From assembly GCA_963771305.1 (NCBI GenBank), contig CAVYTS010000002.1, positions 1 to 64,000 of the forward strand: a stretch of 64,000 bases of DNA, given 5' to 3'. Both the position numbers and the translations under genes were made by a program. The notes below the pieces were generated by a model that saw nothing but the letters and a program-made list of their open reading frames with translations, ran no database searches and had not been told where the DNA came from. Source of the DNA: CAJCIT01 sp963771305. GTDB taxonomy: Bacteria; Acidobacteriota; Terriglobia; Bryobacterales; Bryobacteraceae. Positions 1 to 9,640 of the stretch are shown here, piece by piece (position 1 is the first letter of the stretch; every line of letters starts with the position of its first letter).

Positions 1-1508
1 CTCGGCTCCCTTCGCCTGCTCGGTCTTCAGCCCATCTTGTGTCGCTCCCGTTGCCCCGAACGTGATTTGGTGGTGGCCTTGATCGTGGCTCGGATTCTCA
101 CCCATCCTCCAAACTCGCCACCTGTCGCGGTCTCCGACAAGAAACGGCCACCTCTTCGCTTGGCTCCCTCCTCGGACTGGGTCACGAACATCAGGAGGCC
201 CAACTCTACAATGCCCTGGATTGGCTGCTTACCCGCCGAATCCAGATCTGCATGCGAAAATGCTCTCGCCAAGCGCCACTTGTCAGACGGTTTCTCTGGT
301 CCTCTATGACCTCAGTTCCACCTATTTCGAAGGCCGTCACTGCCCGCTGGCCCGCTTTGGCCATTCGCGCGATCAGCACCGTGGTAATGTACAGATGGCC
401 TGCGGACTGCTGACTGCCTCGGAAGGTCGCCCCATCGCAGTGGAAGTCTTCGAGGGCAATACGGGCGATCCCAAGACCGTCGCCTCGCAAGTCGACAAAC
501 TGCGGCTCCGTTTTCGCCTGGAGAAAGTGATCCTGGTCGGCGACCGCGGGATGCTGACTTCGGCACGCATCCGCGAAGACCTTAACCCGCATGCAGGTCT
601 GCAATGGATCTCGGCCCTCAGATTCGGTCCAGATTCAGAAACTGATAACGGGAGGCGCACTGCAGTTGTCGTTCTTCGATCAACAGGACATGGCGGAAAT
701 CCAGCATCCATCCTTCCCAGGTGAACGCTTAATTGCCTGCCTCAACCCGCTGCTCGCTGAAGAGCAGAGCTCGGTAAGCGTAATGAACTACTGGGGGGCC
801 ACTGAAAAGCAGCTCAACAAATCTGGAAATCTACTCAGCAAAAGTAAAAACCATTGCGCGGCCGCGGAGAGATCGGCCTGGCCGTGGGCCGCATTCTAGG
901 CCGCTACAAGATGGGCAACACTTCAAGCTGTTCATTGAGGATGACGGTTTTCGTTTCGAGCGCAAGCCGGACAACATTGAACGGGAAGCGGCCCTGGATG
1001 GCATTTACGTCATCCCGCAGCAACGTTCCGGCCGAGGCACTCAGCAGCCAGAAGGTCGTCGGTCACTATAAGGGGCTTTCCGACGTCGAGCGCGCTTTCC
1101 GCAGTCTGAAGAAGCGTGGATTTGAAGGTCCGCCCCATTTATCATTACCTGGCCGATCGAGTGCGGGCGCATGTTTTTTTGTGCATGCTGGCCTACTACG
1201 TTGAGTGGCACATGCGACGAGATTGTGCTTCCTTGCTCTTCGACGACGACGAGGCGCAGGCGGCAGACGCCGCGCGCAGCAGCATCGTCAGTCCTGCCCA
1301 GCGATCGGACAAAGCCAAGCGCAAGGATGCCACCAAGATCACCGCTGATCACTTACCCGTGCACTGCTTTCAAACTCTGTTGAAAGATCTTGCCACCCTG
1401 ACGCTCAACGAGGTTCGCGTCGGCGCTCAAAACCTCCGCCTGTTAGCCAATACAACACCCGTCCAACTGCGCGCTTTCCAATTACTCCAGGTCTCCGCGT
1501 CTTTGTAG
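1..1508 (+). pseudogene. IS1634-type (IS4 superfamily) transposase, frameshifted
   Basis: This is the remains of a DDE transposase that begins upstream of the window. The clearest stretch, about 290-630, reads LVLYDLSSTYFEGRHC and then VEVFEGNTGDP and VILVGDRGMLT, which are typical IS1634-family blocks around the catalytic aspartates. Further blocks follow in other frames: FFDQQDMAEIQHPSFPGERL (about 665-725), SNVPAEALSSQKVVGHYKGL (about 1020-1075), and the C-terminal IYHYLADRVRAHVFLCMLAY (from about 1130) ending at 1508. At least four frame changes separate the blocks, including near 110, 620, 860 and 1110. No terminal inverted repeat was identified. The family call rests on recognised motif order; the element cannot make a full-length protein as read. 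Confidence 0.75.
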
Positions 1509-1645
1509 CTGTACCCAGTAGGCGACACCGCAAGATTGCGTAACTTCAATCATTGCTGTTGATTACCGCAAACTCCACAAAAGAAGTTCTGTCTATGTCC
1601 GCGTCGCGATTAAACGCCTTCGCGGCGTAGGACTACGGTGCCACG
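1509..1645. other. short spacer between transposase relic and recombinase pair
   Basis: No gene is visible here. The segment lies between the IS1634-type relic and the first tyrosine recombinase and may contain the end of one of these elements, but no convincing inverted repeat was found. Confidence 0.4.
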
Positions 1646-2611
1646 ATGAACATAATCTTTCACGGCCCGATTGCCGGTGAGCTGCATGGTTTCCTGGAGT
1701 TCAAGCGGAATTTAGGTTCGGATACGGACGCGCGGAGTTTGCGTTGAGGGAGTTCGACAGATTCCTTTCCGGCTACGTGAAGAAGAAGCGCCGATGGCGA
1801 CTCGATCAAGCTGCTCTCGCCTGGTTGTCGAGCAAGCCCAATCGCAAACGAGTCAGCGTTTCCATGGATGCGGCGGTTCTCCGGCAACTCTTCTCAAATC
1901 TCCGACGGCGTCCGCACCTGCATGTTGAGAGCCGCAGTGGCCGCGACTTCCAACTGAGTCCTGCTTCGTGCCGCACTACCTTTCTGAGGACAATGTGGTA
2001 AAGCTGACAGGTCTCTGTTCGGGCTTGAGTCGCCCGGCCTTTCGAGCCAGCTTATACAGGGCGCTCGTGCTCATCCTTTACTGCACGGGCATCCGCTTTG
2101 GAGAGGCGCTTCGCCTACGCATGCGCGACGTGGATACGCGATCAGGGGTGCTTTTCGTCGAGACTTTCAAAGGGCGGCCCCGGTGGGTTCCGTTTCATCG
2201 TAGCCTGGCCAGCGAGTTAGACCGGTACCTGAACGAGCGGGTCAGCTACGCGCCCGCCGGGCAAGACGCTCGATTCTTCGTTGGCGGAAATCAGCGAAGC
2301 TTACCGGTGAGTACGGCTTACTCAACCCTACGCGGCTTGTTTGCAAAGGCCGGACTCAAGCCAGAAAAAGGCCGTGTGGGGTCTCGGCCCTACGACCTGC
2401 GGCATGCCTTCGCCGTCCAACGGCTCAGGCTGTGGTATCGGCAAGGCGTAGACCTCCACACGCGATTGCCTTGGCTGTCGGCTTACATGGGACACGTGGA
2501 TATCGTCGGAACCGCGACCTATCTGAACGCCACACCCGAGCTTTTGGAACTGGCGGCGCATCGTCTGCATCGCCGATACCGAAAGACCAGCGGGAGGATC
2601 AACGTTCATGA
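1646..2611 (+). pseudogene. tyrosine recombinase 1 of a tandem pair, frameshifted
   Basis: A phage-integrase-type site-specific recombinase. The N-terminal core-binding part is in two frames: MNIIFHGPIAGELHG from 1646, then FALREFDRFLSGYVKKKRR after a missing base in a T run near 1712. The catalytic part is open from 1968: TGIRFGEA carries the first Arg, TFKGRPRW the Lys, YDLRHAFAVQRL the Arg-II box (with D in place of the usual first His), YMGH the distal His, and TYL the likely Tyr nucleophile. The open frame runs on to 2762, but a one-base shift would end the protein at 2611, giving an ATGA overlap with the next gene as is usual for such pairs. Related recombinases occur in RIT (recombinase-in-trio) elements and Tn554; only two are visible here. 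Confidence 0.7.
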
Positions 2612-3615
2612 GTCGTGCAAAACCGGACTCCCTCCTCGCCTTGACTCAGAGCTTCTTCGTCAGCTATCTGCAGTCCACGCGAGGAGCCGGCGGTCACACC
2701 GTGCGCGCGTATCGCGACGCGTTGACGCTGTTCTTTTTGTTCTTGGCCGGACGGAAGCGTAAGCAGATCGCGGACTTGGATCTCAACGATATTCAGGCGG
2801 AATCCGTACTGGCGTTCTTGGAACACATCGAATCCAAACGCAGCAACTCTGCCGCAACGCGGAACTGTCGACTGGCGGCGATCCGCAGCTTCGTGCAACA
2901 TCTCTTACGGTGCGACGTGGCGCGCGCCGGTCAGTACGGGCGCATCCTTGCGATTCGGACCAAGCGGGCGACCCACCGGGCGGTGGCGTACCTCGAACCC
3001 GAGGAGGTTCGTGCTCTGATCGCCGCTGTGGACATCGGTTCGCCACGCGGCCGGCGTGATCACGCGTTACTCCTGTTGCTGTACAACACAGGTGCGCGCG
3101 TTAGTGAGGCGTTGACGTTGCGCCCGGGCGACCTTCGTTTGGAACGTCCGAGACAGGTGCGGTTTCATGGTAAGGGGCGCAAGGAACGATCTGTCCACTC
3201 TGGTCAGAGACGGCCTCTGCATTGCGTCGCGTCATCCGGCCCGACAGCGGTAACGACCTCATTTTCAGAGCCATCGAGGGACGCCGCTGACTCGAGACGG
3301 CGTCGCCTACTTGCTGGGGAAATACGTTCGCTTGGCAGCGAAAGATCAATCACCGCAACATTGCGCCACGTTACGCCCCACATGCTGCGCCATAGCTGTG
3401 CAGTTGCACTGCTGCAAGCCGGCGTAGATGTTTCGGTGATCCGCGACTATCTGGGCCACGCCTCTGTCGCCACCACCGGCCGATACATCACCACGAATCT
3501 CCAAATGAAGCGCCAGGTTCTCGACGCATTCTGGAAGCGGGCCGGTCTGGCGCCGACTGGAGCCCGGAAGTGGCAGCCGTCACCGAAGCTGCTGGCGTTC
3601 CTCCAAGAGCTGTGA
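2608..3615 (+). CDS. tyrosine recombinase 2 of a tandem pair
   Basis: A 335-residue integrase-family protein translationally coupled to the recombinase before it. Residues 8-105 form the SAM-like core-binding domain (YLQSTRGAGGHTVRAYRDAL). The catalytic domain shows NTGARVSEAL (Arg I), FHGKGRKER (Lys), HMLRHSCAVALL (His-x-x-Arg), LGHASVATT and GRYI (Tyr). Between about 3190 and 3350 the reading frame contains low-complexity non-family sequence, while another frame there encodes a family-like stretch (DGVAYLLGKYVRLAAKD). Two compensating frame changes therefore appear to scramble roughly 50 residues without closing the frame, and activity is doubtful. The gene ends just before a strong hairpin. 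Confidence 0.75.
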   Translation: MSRAKPDSLLALTQSFFVSYLQSTRGAGGHTVRAYRDALTLFFLFLAGRKRKQIADLDLNDIQAESVLAFLEHIESKRSNSAATRNCRLAAIRSFVQHLLRCDVARAGQYGRILAIRTKRATHRAVAYLEPEEVRALIAAVDIGSPRGRRDHALLLLLYNTGARVSEALTLRPGDLRLERPRQVRFHGKGRKERSVHSGQRRPLHCVASSGPTAVTTSFSEPSRDAADSRRRRLLAGEIRSLGSERSITATLRHVTPHMLRHSCAVALLQAGVDVSVIRDYLGHASVATTGRYITTNLQMKRQVLDAFWKRAGLAPTGARKWQPSPKLLAFLQEL

Positions 3616-3623
3616 TGTTATGT

Positions 3624-3652
3624 GGAGCGCCGACTTCGCCGAGGGGCGCTCC
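3624..3652. terminator. hairpin after the recombinase pair
   Basis: GGAGCGCC (3624-3631) and GGCGCTCC (3645-3652) form a perfect 8-bp inverted repeat with a 13-base loop, nine bases after the recombinase stop. There is no following T run, so it may be a recombination-site or element-end structure instead of a simple terminator. Confidence 0.5.
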
Positions 3653-3673
3653 AACAAGCGATTCCGGGCTTTT

Positions 3674-4661
3674 CTAACAGCTACTCTGGATAACGTTTGA
3701 ATCAGGATACTGCGCCCAACAACCGACGTGTACCATCTTCGGCCCACCCACGCCGTCATAGGCCTGGTAGCCGTCGGTCTGCAGAATGCCTTCCCACTGA
3801 CCCAGAAACTTTCGTGGACCATCCCGACCGCGCCCCAGGCAGAAGTCGAAGACCGTCTCGCCGCCCGGCTTGCCGTACTGCCATAAATAGGCTTCGTGAT
3901 TGCTGCCGCGCCGATCATGCATCTGGACCGGTACAGTCGTTTCGTCGCCCTGCAGATACGTTGCGCTCAGCAGATCCTTGCGCATGGCGGCGATCACGGG
4001 TTGCAGTCCTTCGCCCACTCGCATCACCCAGCCATCCAACGTCGCGCGCCCGATCTCCAGGCCCGCTTCGCGCTCCAGCACGGCGGCCTGACGGTACAGC
4101 GGCATGTGATCGCAATACTTCGACACGATGGTTTGAATCACCACCGCATCACTGGCCAGTCCCTTTTCCACGATGCGCGGTTCCAGCGGCGCCATCGTAG
4201 CCGGGCCTCGTTCGCAGCTCCGGCGGGCGCGCTTCTCGCGCTTGGTGACCCGAACGAAGTAGCGAGCCGGCTCGACGTCGAGTTGCTCACTTTCGTCATA
4301 GCCGATGAGCGAAGTTTCCTGCCCACAGGAACGGCAGGTCTGCTCCTGGCAGAGAATGACTTTCTCCACGCGCCGCAGATTCTCCGGCAAGCGCTCACGG
4401 CCCGGATGCGGCTTGCGCTCGCGGGCGGCATCTTCACCACCGGCTCGCGGCGCGCTTCCGCTTCCACTTCTTCGCCAGTTACTCCGGGCTCTTCGTCGGC
4501 CAGCAACTCCAACTGCAGGTTACTAAGTGTTTCACTCTGAGGTCCCAGCATGCGAATTCGCTGCTGGCAAGCCGCTCTTCGAGCACTTGGAATTTCAACT
4601 GCGCCCAATGCAGTTCGCGTTCCAGCTGCGTGATGCGGATTTGCGGATCGGGGGCGCTCAC
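3674..4661 (-). pseudogene. tnpC: IS66 transposase TnpC, 3'-truncated and frameshifted
   Basis: The N-terminal coiled-coil segment (MSAPDPQIRITQLERELHW, start at 4661) breaks frame near 4560 and continues in two further frames. From 4390 down to 3713 the reading is clean: a zinc-finger-like region (LCQEQTCRSCGQETSLIGY), then the DDE core with YLQGDETTVPVQ (first Asp) and ILQTDGYQAYDGV (second Asp). Homology ends at VGCWAQ. Family members are about 500 residues, so roughly the last 200, with the catalytic Glu, are missing. The last 13 codons are junk read into flanking DNA. Confidence 0.85.
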
Positions 4662-4791
4662 AGAGAAGTTCCATCTTAAGTGAAAAGGCCAACCCAGGCG
4701 AGTGTTTTCTCACCCTAAGCGCGATTATTTTTAACGCACACGATCAAGTAGAAATGTTTTACGCTGCCGGCGGTCGGCGATGCCAGTTCCG

Positions 4792-5118
4792 TCATGGCCG
4801 CGCTTCGGCCAGATCCATTCCATTCACTAACATGGCCAGTTCTTCGGGCCGCATCGATACCGTGCGTGTGCCGGTTGCTTGCGGCCAACGGAACCGCCCG
4901 CGCTCCAGTCGCTTCGCGCAGACCCACAATCCGCTGCCGTCCCACACCAGCGCTTTCAATCGGGTGTGCGTTCGATTGATGAACAGAAACAAATGCCCAC
5001 TCAGCGGGTCGTGCCCGAACTGATCGCGCACCAGGCCGAACAGCCCTTCGAATCCCTTGCGCATGTCCACCGGCTCCGCGCCCAGATAGATCTTCGTTGC
5101 CGGCCCGAGGCCGAACAC
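4792..5118 (-). CDS. tnpB: IS66 accessory protein TnpB
   Basis: A 108-residue IS66 Orf2 protein of near-normal length. It shows the family blocks IYLGAEPVDMRKGFEGLFGL and HLFLFINRTHTRLKALVWDG, ending in a region rich in MRPEELAMLVNGMDL. The start is GTG at 5118, right after the tnpA stop. Its biochemical role in IS66 is not settled; it is needed for transposition in characterised members. The C-terminus ends a few residues earlier than usual, which could be another small frame error. Without an intact tnpC the copy cannot be autonomous. Confidence 0.85.
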   Translation of the reverse strand: MFGLGPATKIYLGAEPVDMRKGFEGLFGLVRDQFGHDPLSGHLFLFINRTHTRLKALVWDGSGLWVCAKRLERGRFRWPQATGTRTVSMRPEELAMLVNGMDLAEARP

Positions 5119-5121
5119 GGC

Positions 5122-5437
5122 TTACACTGCCTCGGCGATCCGAATCAGCCGCGCCAGATCGGCCTCGCTGAAATTCCAGGTGCTCTCGATGCGCCGGCCA
5201 TTGGCCAGCATCAACGTGAACACGCTCCGCACTTCGACCGGAGCCGCTTCCAGTTTCACCTTCACCAAATCCTGCGGCTCTTCGCTTCGCCGCCGCCTTC
5301 CGCGTCGTCCGCTGCCGGTAATAGTCGAACGTCGTCAACGGCATCCCTTCCCGCTCACAGTATCCCCAACGCGACAGTCCGCTTTCTTCGTACCCCTTCA
5401 GCAGCCGCTCGATTTCCTCCGCCGTTCTCTTCTCCAT
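5122..5437 (-). pseudogene. tnpA: IS66 TnpA, one frameshift
   Basis: The start MEKRTAEEIERLLKGYEESG and the helix-turn-helix-like SRWGYCEREGMPLTTFDYY are typical of IS66 Orf1. After the KAAAKR segment near 5290 the family sequence continues in a neighbouring frame (LVKVKLEAAP, then STWNFSEADLARLIRIAEAV) and stops at 5122, just before the tnpB start. One indel breaks the gene. Confidence 0.75.
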
Positions 5438-5480
5438 GCCGTCATCTAACCACCTTCCGCAGCGCCGCTCAACACGGGTT

Positions 5481-5494
5481 GGTTAGACGCTTAC
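5481..5494 (-). repeat. terminal inverted repeat of the IS66 element
   Basis: Read on the minus strand this is GTAAGCGTCTAACC. IS66 ends characteristically begin GTAAGCG. It lies about 45 bases upstream of tnpA, as expected for the left end. The partner repeat was not found. Confidence 0.8.
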
Positions 5495-5579
5495 TTTCCA
5501 ACAGCGGTGCCGCCCCTTCAAGTGCCCGCTTCGGAGACCGTCCCCGCTGGCTAACTTTGACTCTTTGACTACCTTTTGT

Positions 5580-5800
5580 GGTCACTACGGGCTCCCTCGG
5601 CATCAGCCAGCGCAACCGTCACGGCCACTTTGAAACTTTGAACAGCGCGTCTGCTAACGCCGCTGCTGGCCTGGTCGCGCCGCCGACGCCTTCCTCACTG
5701 ACCTGCTCGCCGACCAGCTTAGAGCCGTATGCGTCCAGCACCGGCACGGCTACGTTGAGTCAGGCGGCTCCAGCGGGCCAAGCCCCTCCGAGAGTTCTTT
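5580..5800 (+). pseudogene. relic of an Ig-like repeat surface protein
   Basis: The translation contains LTCSPTSLEPYASSTGTATL followed by SQAAPAG, which matches the start of the repeat unit in the cohesin-ended protein at 10.4-12.9 kb (LTCAPTSLGSSASSTCTVTL, NQAAPTG). Upstream, SATVTATL-like coding is visible in another frame. The fragment is about half of one repeat plus the end of the preceding one and then breaks off. It is probably a leftover of a decayed or rearranged paralogue. Confidence 0.6.
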
Positions 5801-5836
5801 GTCGAGTAATCACAGCCGGCGCGCATTGAGCTGTAC

Positions 5837-5886
5837 CTCGGCGGTCACCGGTGACCACCATTGGCCGCTTTTGGGTGACCGCCGAG
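5837..5886. repeat. 13-bp inverted repeat with an internal palindrome
   Basis: CTCGGCGGTCACC (5837-5849) is perfectly inverted at 5874-5886 with a 24-base spacer. GGTCACCGGTGACC at 5843-5856 is itself a perfect palindrome, so the GGTGACC core occurs three times. It lies in non-coding DNA next to the IS66 end and could be the remnant end of another mobile element or a protein-binding site. Confidence 0.6.
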
Positions 5887-6096
5887 GAGCTGTATCGCTG
5901 TGGGCCGAAAGCTAAACGTTCTTGGGTAGTGATCGCACCCGCAAAACAATGCGCGATCCTACGAAACCCGCATGAGCGACGGCCGTTCACGCGCCTGTGA
6001 ATTATCCGATTCTGTGGCAAAGCGAACGATAATGACTTTGGTCCCTAACCCATTGAAAACGCGTGACCCGAATCATATTTTTTGGAAGGAGGAAAA

Positions 6097-6855
6097 TCAC
6101 AACGTGCATTTTGCGGCAATATCCACCTTCCATTGGTCGCAGAACCCAAATGTTGTCGGTCTATCCGGAATTATGTTCGTCACCGAGATCTCGGCCATCA
6201 AGAGACTTGGCGCTTTGATAGCCCAAGCCAATTCCCGCATTCTGCCGAGGCGATAGGCCCATAACAGCGACATGGGGCCATTCATGCCGAAGACCGCGAG
6301 GAGATGCGGTCGGCCCTGACCCAGCGGGACGTGAACCAAATACCCGGCGGACTTGTCGCTCCGCAGGGATCGTTTAGCGATCGGATCTCGTTCCATGTAA
6401 GGAGCGTACGCGCCTGTCGAGTAGAAGCGCGCGCTGAAACGTCTTTCAAACCCTGGCTGCATCGCCCCCTTCAGATGGTCGCAGAGCGAGATGCGCGTTC
6501 TTTTGCAAGTGTTGAAACACTCCCTCCGAAGGACCTTGAAAATCGCAATTTCAAGTTCCGAATTTGTCTTCCCAAGAGGATGTTTTTCGCCGAACTCATC
6601 GTCCATAGGAGGCCTGGTTGTCAAGAGAAGAACATCCTGCTCGCCCAAGTTAAGCCGGGCGAACTCATCGAGAGAGGTGTCCTCAGTTAAACGCGGATAC
6701 GTCCAGTTCAAAAAGACGCCGCCATAATCTAAACCCGAGCGCTTGAGCTGATCATACAACTCAACTACTACCGATTCATCTCGCAGCTGGTGTGGCCGCA
6801 ATGGCCGGTCATGCGGGTCGTTTGACAGATAGCAAAATCTCACGAATTTGCCCAA
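6097..6855 (-). CDS. conserved-looking protein of unknown function
   Basis: The family is not recognised. I place the start at TTG 6855, because GAGAGGAGG lies seven bases upstream on the minus strand; an ATG at 6954 would overlap the preceding gene by more than 50 bases. The result is a 252-residue soluble protein without signal peptide or membrane helix. Visible features are an N-terminal FVRFCYLSNDPHDRPLRP, a central LGEQDVLLLTTRPP, and a C-terminal part with PYMERDPIAKRSL and LLAVFGMNGPMSLLWAYRL. The last stretch looks like a sensor or substrate pocket, but that is only an impression. It lies 46 bases downstream of the CDP-glucose 4,6-dehydratase on the same strand and is probably co-transcribed with it. 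Confidence 0.55.
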   Translation of the reverse strand: MGKFVRFCYLSNDPHDRPLRPHQLRDESVVVELYDQLKRSGLDYGGVFLNWTYPRLTEDTSLDEFARLNLGEQDVLLLTTRPPMDDEFGEKHPLGKTNSELEIAIFKVLRRECFNTCKRTRISLCDHLKGAMQPGFERRFSARFYSTGAYAPYMERDPIAKRSLRSDKSAGYLVHVPLGQGRPHLLAVFGMNGPMSLLWAYRLGRMRELAWAIKAPSLLMAEISVTNIIPDRPTTFGFCDQWKVDIAAKCTL

Positions 6856-6901
6856 TGCAGAGCCTCCTCTCGTTGCGTGAACGCTGTCAAGAACACTGTT
6901 C

Positions 6902-8011
6902 TCACAGCGCCCAATCGACTCCGAGCCGCGCCGCCGAAACCCGATGTTCTGCAATGAGCAAGCAGTTCAAGTCGTACATGCAGCCCTCGCTCACACGAGA
7001 GCCCAACTCGGCCCATGCCTTGTACCATCGGGTTGTCGCCAGCAGAGCTTCATACACCGTGAAAGCCGGGCGCCACCCCAGCCGGTTCCGACTCTTTTCC
7101 GTAGCCAGCGATTGGTACTCAAAAGGCTCTTCTCGGGGCGCGCCACCCTTCCACATCACGCCATTCCCCCACAGTTCGCAAATCTTCGTTGCCAATAGCG
7201 CATTGCTCACCCCAAACTGCTCATACGGGCCAAAATTGAAGGCTTCGCCCGCAACGTCTTTCCGGTCGAGCTGACTCATTAAGCTCATGTACCCTGAAAG
7301 AATATCGAGCCCATAGGTATATGGTCTCGTGAAAGTCGGCCTGAAAACCTCCGGAGCACGCCCCTCCGCCAGGGCCTCGTAGCAATCGACGAAAAGTCGC
7401 CCAGCGCCTTGCGTGCTGCTTGATCCATGTTGATCGCCCCCCACAAGTACGTTACCCGCCCTGCCGACTGCAATCTTAGTATCGCTGTCCGCGAAGTAGC
7501 AGCGAGCGTAGTCGCGAATAACCAACTCTGCGCAAGCCTTCGACACTGCATACGGCCCAGTCGCACCGAGTTCGTCGGTTTCGACCCATAACTCGCCTGC
7601 GGGCTTCTCTCTGTATACCTTATCCGTCGTGATGAACACGCTATGCTTGGGGCTCGCCGCTAGGCGCAGCGCCTCAAGCACCGTAGCCGTGCCAAGCGTA
7701 TTGCTGCTGTAAGCCTCCAGGGGGTTGCGAAACACCTCACCAACGATTACCTCCGCAGCCAGGTGAAAGACGCAATCGGCTTCGTCAACCAGGCGTCGCA
7801 TCAAGGAGAGGTCCCTCACATCCCCATGTATGAACCCGATTCGGTCACCCAATCCCGAGGCTGCAAAATTCGAACGCGTTGACGCTAGGCGCTTATCCAA
7901 TCCGGTCACAACCGCTCCAGCTTGAAGCAGCATCAGCGCCAGCCATGTACCTTTCACTCCGCTGACCCCTGTTACGAGAACTCGTCTCCTATCAAAATAG
8001 TTGTCAAACAT
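6902..8011 (-). CDS. rfbG: CDP-glucose 4,6-dehydratase-like SDR
   Basis: An extended short-chain dehydrogenase of 369 residues. The NAD-binding motif is TGVSGVKGTW near residue 13, followed by GDVRDL and FHLAAE. The catalytic region has ITTDKVY (Thr/Asp/Lys pattern of the 4,6-dehydratases) and YAVSK (Tyr-x-x-x-Lys). NPLEAYSSNTLGTATVLEAL and RPYTYGLDILSGY are close to the CDP-glucose 4,6-dehydratase pattern. It would convert CDP-glucose to CDP-4-keto-6-deoxyglucose in the cytoplasm. The start at 8011 is chosen because AGGAACC lies just ahead and MFDNYFDRRRVLVTG matches the family N-terminus. The likely partner cytidylyltransferase RfbF lies 36 kb away at 43.6 kb. Confidence 0.8.
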   Translation of the reverse strand: MFDNYFDRRRVLVTGVSGVKGTWLALMLLQAGAVVTGLDKRLASTRSNFAASGLGDRIGFIHGDVRDLSLMRRLVDEADCVFHLAAEVIVGEVFRNPLEAYSSNTLGTATVLEALRLAASPKHSVFITTDKVYREKPAGELWVETDELGATGPYAVSKACAELVIRDYARCYFADSDTKIAVGRAGNVLVGGDQHGSSSTQGAGRLFVDCYEALAEGRAPEVFRPTFTRPYTYGLDILSGYMSLMSQLDRKDVAGEAFNFGPYEQFGVSNALLATKICELWGNGVMWKGGAPREEPFEYQSLATEKSRNRLGWRPAFTVYEALLATTRWYKAWAELGSRVSEGCMYDLNCLLIAEHRVSAARLGVDWAL

Positions 8012-8050
8012 TCTGGTTCCTAAACCTCCGCGTTCGTGTGAATTGGTCAC

Positions 8051-9640
8051 CTACCCGAGATTATCGCTGCACCCACAGATGTTTCTCGATTGCCTCGTAC
8101 AGTGGTTTTGGGGCGAAAACTTCCCTCTTGGGTGGCACAACGCGAGGATAGCGGCCCTCGTGATCCCAACGTATTTGTGTTTGAGCGTTCCTGCGAGTAG
8201 CACGATACGAAAATCATACAGGCACGCCCGCCCTTCTTGCACTCCTCGAATCGCCCGTTCTTGGCCCGAAAGCAATGTTAAAACCTGACGCTGCATGAGC
8301 CCAATTGCCCGGCATTGGCTGCTGGATTGGCAAGGCCGGTTGAAATTTCTGCACCGGCGCTGACAAATTGCAATTTCACTCTATGTAGTTGAAAAAACCT
8401 CTGACGGAGAGCGAGGGATTTGTTGGCGCAAAGGTATTTGTCCTCTATAAGTTGCAGATTCTTCGTGGCCGCCATGACCCGTTTTGCTATGAACGCGAGG
8501 GCGCATTGCCCGGTATTGCCCGGCGGAAGGTGCAGATGGAGGCACTGCCGCCGCCCTCATCGACCCGAGCACGCACTGTAGTCCGGCCCGGCGAAGGGAA
8601 GTCAGCATTTCAGCACTGTTCTCAGTCTGCGAGACAGAATGGAGTCACCAACGTCATCACAAATGGCATCGCGCCCTCGAAGGGGCTCCGCTGCGGATCC
8701 TACACCCCTAGAAATCACCATAGTACTAGAAGTGTTTGTTATTTAACGTTTCCTGTACTTTATCAAGTAAGCAATTGATCATTGAGGTCGACTCGCCCCC
8801 GCCGACGCTAAGCAAGTGGCTGAAAGCCCGAGAGACGCGTAATTACCCAATCAGATCGGCTACCTAAGTTCTTGTGCCTCACTGATAAATAATGGACTAA
8901 GCGGCTTGGCCGCGCGTTGCCACCTGAATGCCAAGGGTCTTTAGGAACCTGGCAAGAAGGTCCCCAAGCCGGTGCGTTAGGAACGAGAAAAAAATACCAA
9001 AGCTTGAAACAATCCGCAAGCTACTCGATCTAACGTGTTTTTGCGCTAGCTTTTGTACTAGAACTGGCAGTACTGTGGTTTTAGAATTAGTAGAATTACT
9101 AGGGCCGGTGCGTATGGGGACTCGGGGTTTAGGGGAGCGCTGAAATGTTCGAATCGTCAAAACGAACCGGGCCTCAACGATACGAGGGGCCACGTGCGGG
9201 AGTTCGCGGGAGTGATTTAATTGGCGGCCAGGGGGACAGAATGAACGTCTCCGGAATCTGGCGCCAGCGCCGCGGGTGGATCGGGAGATTCTGAGCTGTC
9301 CGTGGTAACGGCAAACGGGGCGATCTCGCCTAGCACGCAATCGCGCAGATCCCTCCCCAAGAGCCTCGTGAAAGGCGGAGCCAAGCAATCGGTTCGTCCT
9401 GGGGTAAGACTGTGCTGATTCGTGAGAACAAGCATTGATCGTGTCCACTAATCGTTTGGAATGGGAAAACGGTCGATTCAAGAAAAGGGGTCGCCGTGAA
9501 GTCGATATTGCTTACCGGCGCGTTGTTTGGCCGAACGAATGTTCCTGGACGGCAAGCCGGAGATACAACGCGCTAACAGTTTTGTGGCAAGAATCGAGAT
9601 GAATGCATAGACAGCTCTGCCGAAGTTAACAGCGCCGAGG
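8051..9640. other. long intergenic region without a supported gene
   Basis: Open frames up to 194 codons occur on the minus strand (8897-9481), but they have arginine/serine-rich composition, no recognisable motif and no ribosome-binding site. The interval separates the minus-strand rfbG pair from the plus-strand surface-protein genes and presumably contains the promoters for both directions. No hairpin or repeat stood out. Confidence 0.5.

Larger units (their letters stand above)
3713..5494 (-). mobile_element. IS66-family element, truncated at its tnpC end
   Basis: The minus strand carries tnpA, tnpB and the first half of tnpC in the canonical IS66 order. The tnpA-proximal end is preserved as an inverted repeat at 5481-5494. 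The other end is lost: IS66 transposase homology stops abruptly after the conserved GCWAQ motif near 3713 and unrelated sequence follows, next to the recombinase pair. A rearrangement or insertion probably removed the C-terminal half of tnpC and the second inverted repeat. Confidence 0.85.

Noticed and set aside
8897..9481. 194-codon minus-strand open frame
   Set aside because: It is arginine- and serine-rich, has no ribosome-binding site or family motif, and looks like a chance frame in GC-rich intergenic DNA.
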